64,000 bases of DNA. It comes from Alkalimarinus sediminis (GTDB lineage Bacteria > Pseudomonadota > Gammaproteobacteria > Pseudomonadales > Oleiphilaceae). The notes below the pieces were generated by a model, which saw nothing but the letters and a program-made list of their open reading frames with translations, ran no database searches and was not told the origin of the DNA. The translations under genes were made by a program, and so were the position numbers. The DNA is taken from contig NZ_CP101527.1 of the NCBI RefSeq assembly GCF_026427595.1, positions 4,149,001 to 4,213,000 of the forward strand. The letters are read 5' to 3'. Positions 26,251-36,171 of this stretch are shown here, one piece after another (the first letter of the stretch is position 1; each line of letters begins with the position of its first letter).

Positions 26251-28152
26251 ATGAAATCTTACCACTACCCATTTTGTGCTGTTGTCGGCCAACGTGCCTT
26301 AAAGCAAGCACTGATATTGTCTGCAATAGATCCGAAGTTGGGTGGTGTACTGATTAGCGGCCCGAGGGGAATGGGCAAGACTACACTGGCAAGAGGCCTT
26401 GGCGACTTGTTAAGTGAGCACTCGCTTACTCATTCAAGCAGACCATTTGTAACGCTACCTCTCGGTGCAACAGAAGAGAAACTCATAGGCTCGCTCGATA
26501 TAGAACGAGTATTGGCTAACGGCGAAGTCGCATTTTCTCCCGGAATTCTGGCCAGAGCTCACAATGGTATTCTCTATGTAGACGAAGTGAATTTGCTGCC
26601 TGATCACTTAGTAGACCTGCTGTTAGACGTCGCTGCCAGTGGCGTTAACCATGTCGAGCGTGACGGCATCAGCCAAGAGCATGATAGTCAGTTTGTGCTG
26701 GTCGGAACCATGAACCCCGATGAAGGCGATTTACGGCCACAGCTATTAGACCGGTTTGGTTTATTTGTTGATATTAACGAGCAACTTAGCCCTCAAGAGC
26801 GGGTTGAAGCCGTTCATAAACGTTTAGCATTTGACGACAACCCAGTGTTGTTTATCGAAAGCGTCGCTGAGCAGCAGTTGAAACTGCACAATGAACTGGT
26901 ATGCGCACAAACCCTGTTGCCAGACGTTATTATTGCAGAAGAAGAACAGCTAAAAATAGCAGAAATATGTGCAGCATCTGGTGCTGAAGGCTTAAGGGCC
27001 GATATTACCTTACAACGAGCGGCAAAAGCAGAAGCGGCTTGGCACGGTGAAACTCGAGTCAGCCTTGCGCATATTTCGGCGGTAGAAGAGTTTGTACTGG
27101 CGCATCGTCGCAAGACCTTGTCCCCTCAACCACCTGCGCCGCAACCACCCAAAGATCAATCACCACAACGAGAAAACAATCACTCTCGGCCTCAACAGGA
27201 CAAAAGTGCGTATGCCGATAGAGGCTCTCGTTTCACCAAACCGCGCGCCCAAGGCAGTAGTAACAGCAGCACAGATAATAATGAGAGTGACGGTCAGTGG
27301 GGCGCAATGACAACAACCGCCATGGCAACGATGGAGCGGCGAACCGTCAATTTAGACAAAATCAATGACCATCATCGTGCCGCGAACTCCAGAGTCGTCA
27401 GCGGTCAAAAGGGGTCAGGCCAAGCAACACTGGCACCTCATTCGGTCGGCCAATTCAGCCAAATTGAGCAAACGTCTAAAATATCCTGGGTGCCTACCCT
27501 AACTGACGCGAGCAACATTCGAAAGCTGCGAATCTCCGATACAGGTTCGGCCAAACTTAGTCGTTTGCATTACTTGAGACCACAGCAGAAACCGGGTCAA
27601 TTAAACCTGGTATTGATCGATAGCTCAGCATCAACCAGTAGCCATCATGCTTTGGGGAAATCAAAAGGGGTTGTAGCAGGGCTCTCTCACCAAAGTTATC
27701 TTGATCGCCAAGAGTTGGCCATCATTGAGTTTGGCAATAATCAGGTCTCTACTCGGCTACACCCTCAGCGAGCACCCAAGGTCATTGAACCCATATTAGA
27801 CAGCATTAAACTAGGTGGCGGCACGCCACTACGAAAGGCACTACTACAAGCCAAAGAACTATTGTTAAAAACAAAGGCTCGCACGCCTGATAAAAGCCTC
27901 TGTCTATATCTATTAACCGATGGTCGATCGAACGATGATCTTTCAGGGTTATCTTCAATACACGTCAAAACAGGCGCCAGGATTGTTGTGATCGATACAG
28001 AGCAACAGGCGATTAGGCTGGGCAGGTGCCATAATATTGCGGCGCAATTAAACGGCGAATACGTTCATATTGACGACCTACCCACTGACCTGGCTACAAA
28101 GCCACATCAATCAACGTCTGAGCGCCCTCTGCTTAAAGGAGCTTCATCGTGA
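26251..28152 (+). CDS. Fused ChlI/ChlD-type ATPase and VWA protein, likely cobaltochelatase partner of CobN
   Basis: A 633-residue AAA+ protein like magnesium-chelatase ChlI joined to a ChlD-like VWA domain. Walker A GPRGMGKTT is at residues 37-45, Walker B LYVDE ends at E112, and GTMNPDEGDLRPQLLDRFG is the chelatase signature. A Pro/Gln/Ser-rich linker (about 290-390) leads to a VWA domain with MIDAS motif DSSAS (D457-S461), GGGTPL and LLTDGRSND. In bacteria lacking CobS and CobT such proteins are thought to drive CobN. I start at 26251; the frame upstream runs through cbtA in another frame. Its TGA overlaps the next gene as GTGA. Confidence 0.88.
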   Translation: MKSYHYPFCAVVGQRALKQALILSAIDPKLGGVLISGPRGMGKTTLARGLGDLLSEHSLTHSSRPFVTLPLGATEEKLIGSLDIERVLANGEVAFSPGILARAHNGILYVDEVNLLPDHLVDLLLDVAASGVNHVERDGISQEHDSQFVLVGTMNPDEGDLRPQLLDRFGLFVDINEQLSPQERVEAVHKRLAFDDNPVLFIESVAEQQLKLHNELVCAQTLLPDVIIAEEEQLKIAEICAASGAEGLRADITLQRAAKAEAAWHGETRVSLAHISAVEEFVLAHRRKTLSPQPPAPQPPKDQSPQRENNHSRPQQDKSAYADRGSRFTKPRAQGSSNSSTDNNESDGQWGAMTTTAMATMERRTVNLDKINDHHRAANSRVVSGQKGSGQATLAPHSVGQFSQIEQTSKISWVPTLTDASNIRKLRISDTGSAKLSRLHYLRPQQKPGQLNLVLIDSSASTSSHHALGKSKGVVAGLSHQSYLDRQELAIIEFGNNQVSTRLHPQRAPKVIEPILDSIKLGGGTPLRKALLQAKELLLKTKARTPDKSLCLYLLTDGRSNDDLSGLSSIHVKTGARIVVIDTEQQAIRLGRCHNIAAQLNGEYVHIDDLPTDLATKPHQSTSERPLLKGASS

Positions 28153-28781
28153 GCAGCCATAACGAACAACACTCTGCCGTAAATGCCTCAGAGCAAGCCA
28201 AGCACCAAGCCCGCAAAGCCAAGAAGAAAGCCGTGGTTGATGAACGAATCGCCAAAGCGACAGAGGAACGTGGCGTACTGATTCTGATGAAGGGCAACGG
28301 TAAAGGCAAAAGCAGTTCAGCCTTCGGCACTATGGCTCGCGCATTGGGGCACGACCAGAAAGCGGGTGTTATTCAATTTATCAAAGGTCGTCGCCACACC
28401 GGCGAGTTTTTGTTTTTTAAAGATCACCCACAGGTTGATTTTCATGTCATGGGGCATGGCTTTACATGGGAAACCCAAGACAAATCAAAAGATATTGAGG
28501 CTGCCCAAGCCGCTTGGAAGCAAGCCGAAATACTCCTAAACGACCCCAGTTATAACATCTTGATATTTGATGAAATGAGCTACATGTTCAAATACGAGTA
28601 CCTGGATATTGAACCGGTTGTTACGGCATTAAAGAACCGCCCGGCTCACCAAAATGTAATCATCACAGGGCGCACGATGCATCGAGATCTACAAGATATT
28701 GCAGATACCATAAGCGTCATACAAGATGAAAAACATGCATTTCGTCAGGGCGTGAAAGCGCAAATCGGGATTGAGTGGTAA
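28149..28781 (+). CDS. cobO: Corrinoid adenosyltransferase (CobO/BtuR type)
   Basis: A 210-residue enzyme that transfers the adenosyl group of ATP to the cobalt of corrinoids. It has the P-loop GNGKGKSSSAFG (about residues 48-59), GVIQFIKGRRHTGEF, NILIFDEMSYMFKYEYLD (acidic metal-binding motif) and VIITGR, all typical of CobA/CobO/BtuR. The N-terminal ~45 residues are a charged helical extension. The GTG start is coupled by GTGA to the chelatase subunit gene. Confidence 0.95.
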   Translation: MSSHNEQHSAVNASEQAKHQARKAKKKAVVDERIAKATEERGVLILMKGNGKGKSSSAFGTMARALGHDQKAGVIQFIKGRRHTGEFLFFKDHPQVDFHVMGHGFTWETQDKSKDIEAAQAAWKQAEILLNDPSYNILIFDEMSYMFKYEYLDIEPVVTALKNRPAHQNVIITGRTMHRDLQDIADTISVIQDEKHAFRQGVKAQIGIEW

Positions 28782-28783
28782 AC

Positions 28784-30193
28784 ATGTTTAGACCTGAACA
28801 AACTAGCACTCCAGATGCCCGTACCTCCGATCAATCGGGGGAAGGCCTGGTCACAAAAGTAAGTAAGGATGCCACGCTCTGCCCTGCGCTATTTATCAGT
28901 GCTACTGCCTCAGGACAAGGCAAAACGACCATTACAGCAGGCCTTGCTCGTTATCATCGTAATCAAGGTCGTAAGGTTCGTGTATTTAAAACCGGCCCCG
29001 ATTACCTAGACCCTCTCATTCTTGAACAAGCAGCCGGTAGCCCAGCAGAACAGTTAGACCTCTGGATGGTAGGCAAAAAGCGCTGTCGACATTTTCTCTA
29101 TCAAGCTGCTCAAGAAGCAGATCTTATTTTAATTGAAGGGGTCATGGGGCTTTATGACGGCGACCCCAGCGGGGCTGATCTAGCCGAGTACTTTGGCATT
29201 CCAGTCGTTGCTATTATTAGCGCTCCGACCATGGCTCAAACCGTGGGGGCGATAGCGCTTGGCTTGCGCCAATACCGCCCTTCACTGCCATTCGCGGGTA
29301 TCATTGCCAATTCACTAGGTAGCGACCGTCATGGAGAGTTAATCAAAGAGAGCATGCCAGAGACTATTCCTCTGTTAGGCTGCCTAAAAAAGCAAGATGC
29401 ACTGATACTGCCGCAGCGTCATTTGGGGCTTGTTCGTCCTCATGAGTTAGAAGGCTACGATGATAAACTCAATCATATCGCCGATATAATCGAGTCAGCA
29501 GGATTAAACACACTACCTGCACCGGTTAAATTTTTCGACGAAGATGAAGAGCAAGACAGCCACGATGCAGAAAATCATTCAAACTCATTAGCTGGCGTTA
29601 AGATCGGTATTGCCCGGGATGAAGCGTTTAGTTTTATCTATCCTGCTAACCTAAAGCTGTTGAAACGTTTAGGGGCAGAGTTACACTTTTTCTCGCCGTG
29701 CTCAGATCAAACACTGCCCGAGGTTGATAGCTTATGGCTTCCTGGAGGCTATCCTGAACTGCACCTTGAAACACTCAGCAAAAATTTACCGATGAGACAG
29801 GCAATCAGGTCATTTTACCAACAAGGTCACAAGATACTCGCTGAATGTGGAGGGATGCTCTACGCCCAGCAGTCAATTATTACGCTTGATCAACAAGAGT
29901 GGCCGATGGCAGGGCTTATCCCCGGTATTGGTGTAATGCGTACCAAAGGGGGCTGTCAGGGCATGCAGAGCGCAGCACTGCCTGAGGGAGAGCTACGAGG
30001 TCACGCTCATCATCGTAGTAAAAGTGAAGAGACACTACCTGCAATTGCATTTGGTAAGCGAATTAAACACCCTGCCCCCGGTGAACCCGTGGTAAGAAGC
30101 AAAGGCTTAACCGCCTCTTACCTTCATTTTTACTTTCCCTCTAATCAAGCCGCGACCATTCGCTTGTTCCACCCCGATGAGGTACTCAGTTGA
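28784..30193 (+). CDS. cobB: Cobyrinate a,c-diamide synthase, copy 1
   Basis: A 469-residue CobB/CbiA enzyme that amidates side chains a and c of (hydrogeno)cobyrinate using glutamine and ATP. The N-terminal ATPase half has SATASGQGKTTITAGL (P-loop) and VFKTGPDYLDP; the C-terminal glutamine amidotransferase half has the nucleophile cysteine in ILAECGGMLYA and the YLHFYFPSN histidine motif. I use the ATG at 28784; a GTG at 28775 overlaps cobO and is possible. It ends only 12 bases from the stop codon of a second cobB on the opposite strand. Spot counts give ~40-50% G+C, like its plus-strand neighbours. Confidence 0.92.
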   Translation: MFRPEQTSTPDARTSDQSGEGLVTKVSKDATLCPALFISATASGQGKTTITAGLARYHRNQGRKVRVFKTGPDYLDPLILEQAAGSPAEQLDLWMVGKKRCRHFLYQAAQEADLILIEGVMGLYDGDPSGADLAEYFGIPVVAIISAPTMAQTVGAIALGLRQYRPSLPFAGIIANSLGSDRHGELIKESMPETIPLLGCLKKQDALILPQRHLGLVRPHELEGYDDKLNHIADIIESAGLNTLPAPVKFFDEDEEQDSHDAENHSNSLAGVKIGIARDEAFSFIYPANLKLLKRLGAELHFFSPCSDQTLPEVDSLWLPGGYPELHLETLSKNLPMRQAIRSFYQQGHKILAECGGMLYAQQSIITLDQQEWPMAGLIPGIGVMRTKGGCQGMQSAALPEGELRGHAHHRSKSEETLPAIAFGKRIKHPAPGEPVVRSKGLTASYLHFYFPSNQAATIRLFHPDEVLS

Positions 30194-30205
30194 TGAAGGA
30201 TAGTG

Positions 30206-31633
30206 TTAATGAACGCTGATTTTATGGGAACCAAAAAATCGAGCCACGGCTTCTCGGTTAGAGGGGAAGTAGGCGTGGAAATAAGAACAGCGAATCGAGC
30301 CGACTTGAAACAACGCTTCACCTCGACCCTGGTCCCGCTGTCGGATTCCATAAGCAATGGGTTCGAGCGTTTTATCTCCGTTGACCTCACCACCGATCGA
30401 CATTTCAGAGTGGTGGAAGGTGTGGCCACGCATCTCTCCTTCGGGCCAGCGCAGCGATTGCAAACCAAGCCCTTGAAATCGGGTTCTCATCTGGGCCTTT
30501 CCGGGGATAAAACCACACATAGCGATCGCGGACTCATCAACCGTCACCAGCTCATCAAGCAAAAAGAGCATGCCACCACATTCAGCAAGCACGGGTGTGT
30601 TATTGTCGATCAATGTTTTAAGAGTCATTTGCGTGAGTCGGCAACGACTCAGTTGATCCGCGAACAGCTCGGGATATCCACCGGGCAACCAAACCCCCTC
30701 ACAATCGGGGACCGCTTCGTTTTCGAGGGGCGAAAAGAAACACAGTTCAGCCCCCAAGGAGCTCAGCAGGTCAAGATTAGCCTGATAGATAAAGCCAAAA
30801 GCATTGTCTCTAGCGATGGCGATACGCTTACCGGCCAAAGGCTCAGGCAGCGTGAGCGCACCTACACAAGGGTTGTTGATGTTCGAGCTAGTCGGCTTGG
30901 GCAATCTAAAACTGATCGGCTCAGGCAAACGCTCGATGCCTGCAGAGATACCGCTATCCAGCAGAACCTCAACGGCGTCATCAAGCCACTGATCAAGACT
31001 GGCCAGCTCGCCCGCTTGAACCAAGCCCAAATGCCGCTCGGGAAGCACCAGCCTTTTATCTCTGGGGATGCCAGCAATAAGGGGGACTCGAGCCGGGGTC
31101 CCTTGCCTGATCAACTGAAAGTGATGGGGGCTACCAATACCATTGGCAATCACACCACCAAAAGGCAAATCGTGCTGAAAGCTTTGCAACCCGTGAGCAA
31201 TCGCTCCGAATGTTTGCGCGATACCTTTGGCGTCAATCACCACCACGACGGGCACACCCAGCAATCTAGCCAAATCAGCACTGGTATTTCTCGCTTGGCC
31301 ATCGAACAACCCCATGGCACACTCAATAATGATCAAATCATTATGGCTAGCGGCATGGTGCAACATACATCGAATATCAAACTCACCGGTCATCCACAAG
31401 TCGAGATTAAACACCGCCTGACCCGAGGCACACTCATGAATCATCGGGTCGAGAAAGTCAGGGCCGGTCTTAAAAACCTGCACTCTGCGATCTTTATTCC
31501 GATGCAGTCGAGCCAGCAATGCGGTCAACGTCGTTTTGCCATGCCCCGACCCGGGAGAGGCGATCATCAAAACAGGACACAAAGCGTCCTCAATAGATTG
31601 GGTGCTCTCAATAATGTTGGGATCGCCACTCAT
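30206..31633 (-). CDS. Cobyrinate a,c-diamide synthase, copy 2 (antisense within the B12 regulon)
   Basis: A 475-residue second CobB/CbiA-type protein, homologous over its whole length to copy 1 but clearly divergent. It keeps the P-loop (SPGSGHGKTTLTALLARLH), VFKTGPDFLDP, the amidotransferase cysteine in VLAECGGMLF and the YFHAYFPSN motif, so it looks active. It lies on the minus strand between cobB copy 1 and the cobalt transporter gene, convergent with the former and divergent from the latter. Sampled 60-base blocks give 52-60% G+C against 40-50% for copy 1, which suggests a separate origin. A long plus-strand open frame over the same interval is its shadow. Confidence 0.92.
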   Translation of the reverse strand: MSGDPNIIESTQSIEDALCPVLMIASPGSGHGKTTLTALLARLHRNKDRRVQVFKTGPDFLDPMIHECASGQAVFNLDLWMTGEFDIRCMLHHAASHNDLIIIECAMGLFDGQARNTSADLARLLGVPVVVVIDAKGIAQTFGAIAHGLQSFQHDLPFGGVIANGIGSPHHFQLIRQGTPARVPLIAGIPRDKRLVLPERHLGLVQAGELASLDQWLDDAVEVLLDSGISAGIERLPEPISFRLPKPTSSNINNPCVGALTLPEPLAGKRIAIARDNAFGFIYQANLDLLSSLGAELCFFSPLENEAVPDCEGVWLPGGYPELFADQLSRCRLTQMTLKTLIDNNTPVLAECGGMLFLLDELVTVDESAIAMCGFIPGKAQMRTRFQGLGLQSLRWPEGEMRGHTFHHSEMSIGGEVNGDKTLEPIAYGIRQRDQGRGEALFQVGSIRCSYFHAYFPSNREAVARFFGSHKISVH

Positions 31634-31728
31634 ACGCTAAACTCTATGCTCATTGAATCTTGTTCAGGGCGCAGTATAAGCGAAACCATTAATAAATCCG
31701 AAAAAACCATTAAGTAGAGACATTTAAC

Positions 31729-32406
31729 ATGATTGATTTATCTATTATCGCGCTATTAAGCACTGGATTAGGCTTAGGCTTGCTACACGCTTTTGACGCA
31801 GACCATATTATGGCCGTTTCGACACTCTCGAGTAAGCGACCCAGTATGAAACAGTCGATGAAGTTTTGCGTACAGTGGGCGTTAGGTCATGGTGGTGTGC
31901 TAGTGGCACTTGGCCTGCTAATTTTCGCCTTGGGCGTTCAAGTTCCTGAAAGCTTATCGCTTTGGGCTGAAAGAGCAGTAGGCTTTATGTTAATAGGGCT
32001 AGGGGCTTGGTTACTATACAGCCTTTGGAATCAGTCAGTTCGCATACACGTGCACCAACACGGCGATGTCACACACGCTCACTTAACCAAAGATAAAGAT
32101 AACAAGCACAATCACACACCCATATTAGTCGGTATCACACATGGTTTAGCCGGTAGCGCACCTGTATTGGCATTGATTCCTGCGGTGAGTCAGGGCCGCG
32201 TTGATGTAGCCATCGGATACATTGTTTTATTCTCTTTGGGCGTCATGCTCAGCATGTTTTTGTTTGGCGCATCACTGGGCGGAGCTCAGAAATGGCTTCA
32301 AAGTAAAAGCAATCTACTATTCAACCTCAGTCGAGGGAGTGTTGCCTGCCTATCGATGGTATTGGGCGGCATGTGGATCGCTGAAAGCTTCGCACCTGTA
32401 GCTTAA
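31729..32406 (+). CDS. NiCoT-type cobalt/nickel transporter
   Basis: A 225-residue membrane protein with about six helices. The signature HAFDADH (H-x4-DH, residues 20-26) in the first helix region is the metal-selective motif of NiCoT-related transporters. A histidine-rich cytoplasmic or loop segment (HVHQHGDVTHAH, then HNH) follows the third helix. With cbtAB this gives the regulon two cobalt-uptake systems. Its promoter must lie in the 95 bases between it and the divergent cobB copy 2, unless it depends on read-through from the riboswitch-controlled part. Confidence 0.85.
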   Translation: MIDLSIIALLSTGLGLGLLHAFDADHIMAVSTLSSKRPSMKQSMKFCVQWALGHGGVLVALGLLIFALGVQVPESLSLWAERAVGFMLIGLGAWLLYSLWNQSVRIHVHQHGDVTHAHLTKDKDNKHNHTPILVGITHGLAGSAPVLALIPAVSQGRVDVAIGYIVLFSLGVMLSMFLFGASLGGAQKWLQSKSNLLFNLSRGSVACLSMVLGGMWIAESFAPVA

Positions 32407-32412
32407 AGACCC

Positions 32413-33540
32413 ATGCGTGAAGAGTCGCCAGAAGCCAAGCGTCCTTTACGCAGCGGTTACACCACAGGCGCCTGCGCCACAGCCACAAGCTTGGCAGCGG
32501 CTCGTTTGTTACTCGAAGGTCTGGTCACCAAAACCTGCACCATAACGCTACCCCGTGGTCAGCATGTTGAGTTTTCATTAACTGACTGCCACCTGCAATC
32601 ACCACGGGTCGCTTTTGCCTCCACTATCAAGGATGCAGGTGATGATCCAGATGTTACACACGGGGCTACGGTGTTTGCAGAAGTGGCATTACATGATGAA
32701 GCAGGCGTTAGCTTCTATGCAGCACCAGGCGTAGGGACTGTAACCCGAGACGGTTTATCGATTAATAAAGGTGAAGCGGCGATCAATCCGGTACCAAGGC
32801 AGATGATGCGATCACACCTCGAGCAATTGGCGCAAAGTTGTCACTATAAAGGTGGTTTTAAGGTTCATATCGGCATCAAGAATGGCGAACAAATTGCCAC
32901 CAAAACGATGAATCCAAGATTAGGCATTGTAGGTGGGCTATCGATTTTGGGCACTACGGGTATTGTGCGCCCATTTTCATGCTCTGCTTATATCGCCTCT
33001 ATCCAACAGGGTATAGATGTCGCCTATAAAAATGGACTACAACACATTGCAGCTTGTACTGGCTCCACCAGTGAAGCACGAGCACAAAAAGAGTATCAGC
33101 TTCCAGAAATGGGCTTAATAGAGATGGGCGACTTTGTCGGTGCGGTTCTTAAACATATCAAACACGCGCCGGTTGCCAAACTCTCATTAATAGGAGGGTT
33201 TGGTAAATTCAGCAAACTCGCCAACGGACATATGGATCTGCACAGTCGCTCATCAAGTATCGACCTTGACGAACTAGCCAGTAAGGCAGTCATAGCAGGG
33301 GCTAACAGTGAGCTGTGTGAGCAGATCAAACAAGCAAACACTAGCTTACAAGCACTGAAACTGTGCCAACAACATAACGTCCCGCTCGGCAATATTGTTT
33401 GCGAACAGGCTCGAGCGGTAGCTGCCGCAGTTATTCCCACGTCCGTTGCTGTAGAAGTATGGGCGGTTAACAAACAAGGTGATGTAGTGGGTCACGCAGA
33501 TTGGTGTCATGGAAAGCGCCCACGGAGGCTAAAAGGGTGA
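32413..33540 (+). CDS. cbiD: Cobalt-precorrin-5B C1-methyltransferase
   Basis: A 375-residue CbiD protein: opening [18 protein letters not shown] motif, [41 protein letters not shown] and [20 protein letters not shown] are all family landmarks. It methylates C-1 after ring contraction in the cobalt-early pathway. It follows the transporter gene by 6 bases and overlaps cbiJ by GTGA. Confidence 0.96.
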   Translation: MREESPEAKRPLRSGYTTGACATATSLAAARLLLEGLVTKTCTITLPRGQHVEFSLTDCHLQSPRVAFASTIKDAGDDPDVTHGATVFAEVALHDEAGVSFYAAPGVGTVTRDGLSINKGEAAINPVPRQMMRSHLEQLAQSCHYKGGFKVHIGIKNGEQIATKTMNPRLGIVGGLSILGTTGIVRPFSCSAYIASIQQGIDVAYKNGLQHIAACTGSTSEARAQKEYQLPEMGLIEMGDFVGAVLKHIKHAPVAKLSLIGGFGKFSKLANGHMDLHSRSSSIDLDELASKAVIAGANSELCEQIKQANTSLQALKLCQQHNVPLGNIVCEQARAVAAAVIPTSVAVEVWAVNKQGDVVGHADWCHGKRPRRLKG

Positions 33541-34307
33541 ACGTACTATTGCTAGGGGGGACGCGAGATGCCATCAATATCGCACACTCGCTATTGGCAC
33601 TTAATGAGTCTGGCGAACCGCAGATAGCACTTACTTACAGCATTGCCGGAATTGTCAGACAGCCAACGATTAACTGCTCAATTCATAGCGGGGGGTTTAG
33701 TCAATATTCGACCGATAAAACGGGCAACCATAGTCAACAAGGCATGAAGCAATTTATCCTGCAACAAAATATCGAGAAGGTTATTGATGCGACTCACCCT
33801 TTTGCGGTGACTATTAGTTCAAGTGCAGCAGCTGTATGCGAACAACTAGCGATACCCTTATTTAAATATGTTCGCCCACCGTGGCAGGCAACAGAGCAGG
33901 ATAACTGGATTAACGTGAGCAGTTGGGCTGAAGCAAAACAAGCCATTAACTCATTTAAACGCCCACTGATAACGATTGGACGAGTCGCAAGCGATGACCT
34001 TGATAGCATTCCAAAGCACCAGTTCTGGACTATTCGGTCTGCTGTTGAAGAGAGTCAGGCTCAAGACCAATACAGCCTGCTAAAAGCCATCGGCCCCTTT
34101 GCAGAAGCAGAAGAGTTAGAGCTATTACAAAACCACCATATTGACGTTGTGGTATGCAAAAACAGCGGGGGTAGCGCAGTGGATGGAAAGCTTAGGGCAG
34201 CACGAAAACTAAGCCTTCCCGTTATCATGATAAATAGGCCTGAAACGGGCAGCTGCAACCACAACCTTTATGACAATGAATACAAACTTATCAAAGCGAT
34301 TTGTTGA
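33537..34307 (+). CDS. cbiJ: Cobalt-precorrin-6A reductase (CbiJ/CobK)
   Basis: A 256-residue NAD(P)H-dependent reductase of the corrin ring. It begins with the nucleotide-binding [16 protein letters not shown], and shows [16 protein letters not shown] (substrate-binding motif), [15 protein letters not shown] and the C-terminal [15 protein letters not shown]. The GTG start at 33537 overlaps the cbiD stop codon; the frame extends 12 codons further upstream inside cbiD but the coupled start fits the N-terminal strand. Confidence 0.94.
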   Translation: MNVLLLGGTRDAINIAHSLLALNESGEPQIALTYSIAGIVRQPTINCSIHSGGFSQYSTDKTGNHSQQGMKQFILQQNIEKVIDATHPFAVTISSSAAAVCEQLAIPLFKYVRPPWQATEQDNWINVSSWAEAKQAINSFKRPLITIGRVASDDLDSIPKHQFWTIRSAVEESQAQDQYSLLKAIGPFAEAEELELLQNHHIDVVVCKNSGGSAVDGKLRAARKLSLPVIMINRPETGSCNHNLYDNEYKLIKAIC

Positions 34308-34357
34308 CTAACAAACGCTTATACACCAACACAGAACACATACTGACCGAGAGAACT

Positions 34358-35326
34358 ATGACCGACAATCAAAAACCAGCACTATTAGTAGTAGGACACG
34401 GATCAAGAGATGTTGACGCCGTAGCAGAATTTCACCGGCTTGCGGAGCATTTTCAGGAGAAGTACCCCGACAGACTCTGTGCCACCGGCTTTCTTGAATT
34501 TGCACGCCCCGTAATTGCTGAAGGAGTAGATAAGTTAGTCGCACAAGGGGCCACTAAAATCACCGCTATTCCTGGTATGTTAATGGCCGCAGGTCACGCA
34601 AAAAATGATATCCCTAGCGAGTTAAATACGTTGCAAGCTGAAATCGAAGGCATCGACATCACCTATGGTACACACCTCGGTGTTCACGCCAACATGGTGC
34701 GCGCATCTGCCGCTCGCATTGAAGAAGCAGAAGCTAAATTAATCGAAAAGTTTGGTGACGACTATGACCGAAAAGACACACTGTTAGTGGTAGTCGGTCG
34801 GGGTGCATCAGATAGCGATGCCAACTCAAACATCAGCAAAATTACTCGTATGCTTGAAGAAGGCATGGGCTTTGGCTGGGCAATCACCTGTTTTAGTGGT
34901 GTTACTTCACCGTTGGTTGATGAAGCTCTCGAGCGCGCACATGGACTAGGTTATAAGAAAGTGATCGTATTCCCCTACTTTATGTTCACTGGTCGATTGG
35001 TGAAAAAGATCTATGAATGGGCTGATGATTACCAAGCCAAGTACCCAGACGTGACGGTGGTTAATGCGCCCTACTTAAATGATCATCCATTAGTTCTTGA
35101 AACATTTATGGAGAAGATGGAAGAAGCAGAGAACGGCACTGGTAATATGAACTGCCAAATGTGTCAGTATCGTGTGCAGATATTAGGTAGCGAACATAAA
35201 GTGGGCGCCCCTCAAGAAGGTCATCACCACCACGTGAGAGGTTCTGGTACCGACGCCGATCACGGGCATAGTCATGATCACCATCACGGACATAGCCACA
35301 GTCATGATCACCACGACCATAAGTAA
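34358..35326 (+). CDS. cbiX: Sirohydrochlorin cobaltochelatase with histidine-rich tail
   Basis: A 322-residue CbiX of the long, two-domain type. The N-terminal domain has LLVVGHGSRD with the metal-binding histidine and AGHAKNDIP; the second domain begins at LLVVVGRGASDSDANS, where the equivalent histidine is arginine. A short cysteine pair (NCQMCQYR) and a C-terminal tail of ~35 residues packed with His-Asp pairs (HHHHVRGSG ... HDHHDHK) follow. Early cobalt insertion into sirohydrochlorin is the defining step of the anaerobic B12 route. A GAGAG lies before the ATG at 34358. Confidence 0.94.
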   Translation: MTDNQKPALLVVGHGSRDVDAVAEFHRLAEHFQEKYPDRLCATGFLEFARPVIAEGVDKLVAQGATKITAIPGMLMAAGHAKNDIPSELNTLQAEIEGIDITYGTHLGVHANMVRASAARIEEAEAKLIEKFGDDYDRKDTLLVVVGRGASDSDANSNISKITRMLEEGMGFGWAITCFSGVTSPLVDEALERAHGLGYKKVIVFPYFMFTGRLVKKIYEWADDYQAKYPDVTVVNAPYLNDHPLVLETFMEKMEEAENGTGNMNCQMCQYRVQILGSEHKVGAPQEGHHHHVRGSGTDADHGHSHDHHHGHSHSHDHHDHK

Positions 35327-35380
35327 CGACTAAGACGCACATAGACCAAGAACTCAGAGACACTAAAACCTAGACTGTTT

Positions 35381-35453
35381 GTCACCCCCGCGAAGGCTGG
35401 GGTCCATTGTTTAAAACAGCGTTACTATGGATTCCCGCCTTCGCGGGAATGAC
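35381..35453. repeat. Palindromic repeat, family A copy 2
   Basis: Inverted arms at 35381-35407 and 35427-35453 (the right arm contains CCCGCCTTCGCGGGAATGAC) match the element at 11974-12080. It sits between cbiX and cbiC, inside the cobalamin transcription unit. Confidence 0.85.
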
Positions 35454-35517
35454 GGTGACTTGAGAGTGATATACACGTCAATATCAACAACGCTTAACGA
35501 CTGTAACACCCAAAGCT

Positions 35518-36171
35518 ATGGCAAAAACTAAACCCTATCATTACGAAAAAGACCCTCATGCCATCGAGGTCGAGTCATTCCGCCAAATACGGGCCCTCAC
35601 TAACCTGAGTGCCCTCACCGCTGATGAAGCCCAAGTGGCTATGCGATTGATACATACTTGCGGTGACCCTTCACTCATCGACGATATCTTTCTTTCTGAG
35701 CATGCGGTGTCATCCGGGTTAAAGGCAGCCGTCAATAAGTCGCTTGTGCTTTGCGATGTTGAAATGGTTAAACAGGGCTTAACCCGACGATTTCAAGAGA
35801 GTCAGGTACTCTGTTTTTTAAATGATGAACGCGTACCTGAGTTGGCCAAAGCTAAAGGCGAAACTCGCTCGATGGCGGCATTAGAGCTATGGCAACCCCA
35901 CTTAAAAGACAGTGTTGTTATCATTGGCAATGCCCCAACTGCCCTGTTTCGCCTGCTAGAGATGATTGCAGCAGGCGCAGACAAACCCGCACTAATTATC
36001 GGGATGCCCGTGGGTTTTGTAGGCGCAGCTGAGTCAAAAGAAGCGCTCATTGAAGCAACCGATACAATGAATCTAAATGTGATGTCTCTGAAAGGCAGAA
36101 GAGGCGGTAGTGCTCTATCTGCCAGTGCCTGGAATGCTTGTTTAAGACTATCGCGAGGCGTTCGGTTCTGA
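35518..36171 (+). CDS. cbiC: Cobalt-precorrin-8 methylmutase (CbiC/CobH)
   Basis: A 217-residue enzyme that moves the methyl group from C-11 to C-12. The catalytic histidine is in RLIHTCGD (H46); GLKAAVNKSLVLCDVEMVKQGL, VIIGNAPTALFRLLE and GMPVGFVGAAESKEAL are characteristic. The stop shares its last base with the ATG of cbiET (TGATG). Confidence 0.96.
   Translation: MAKTKPYHYEKDPHAIEVESFRQIRALTNLSALTADEAQVAMRLIHTCGDPSLIDDIFLSEHAVSSGLKAAVNKSLVLCDVEMVKQGLTRRFQESQVLCFLNDERVPELAKAKGETRSMAALELWQPHLKDSVVIIGNAPTALFRLLEMIAAGADKPALIIGMPVGFVGAAESKEALIEATDTMNLNVMSLKGRRGGSALSASAWNACLRLSRGVRF

Noticed and set aside
30203-31717. Plus-strand open frame of 504 codons
   Set aside because: It is the complementary frame of the minus-strand cobB copy 2, which has full CobB/CbiA motifs; the plus-strand translation is low-complexity Gln/Arg/Ser-rich and matches nothing I know.
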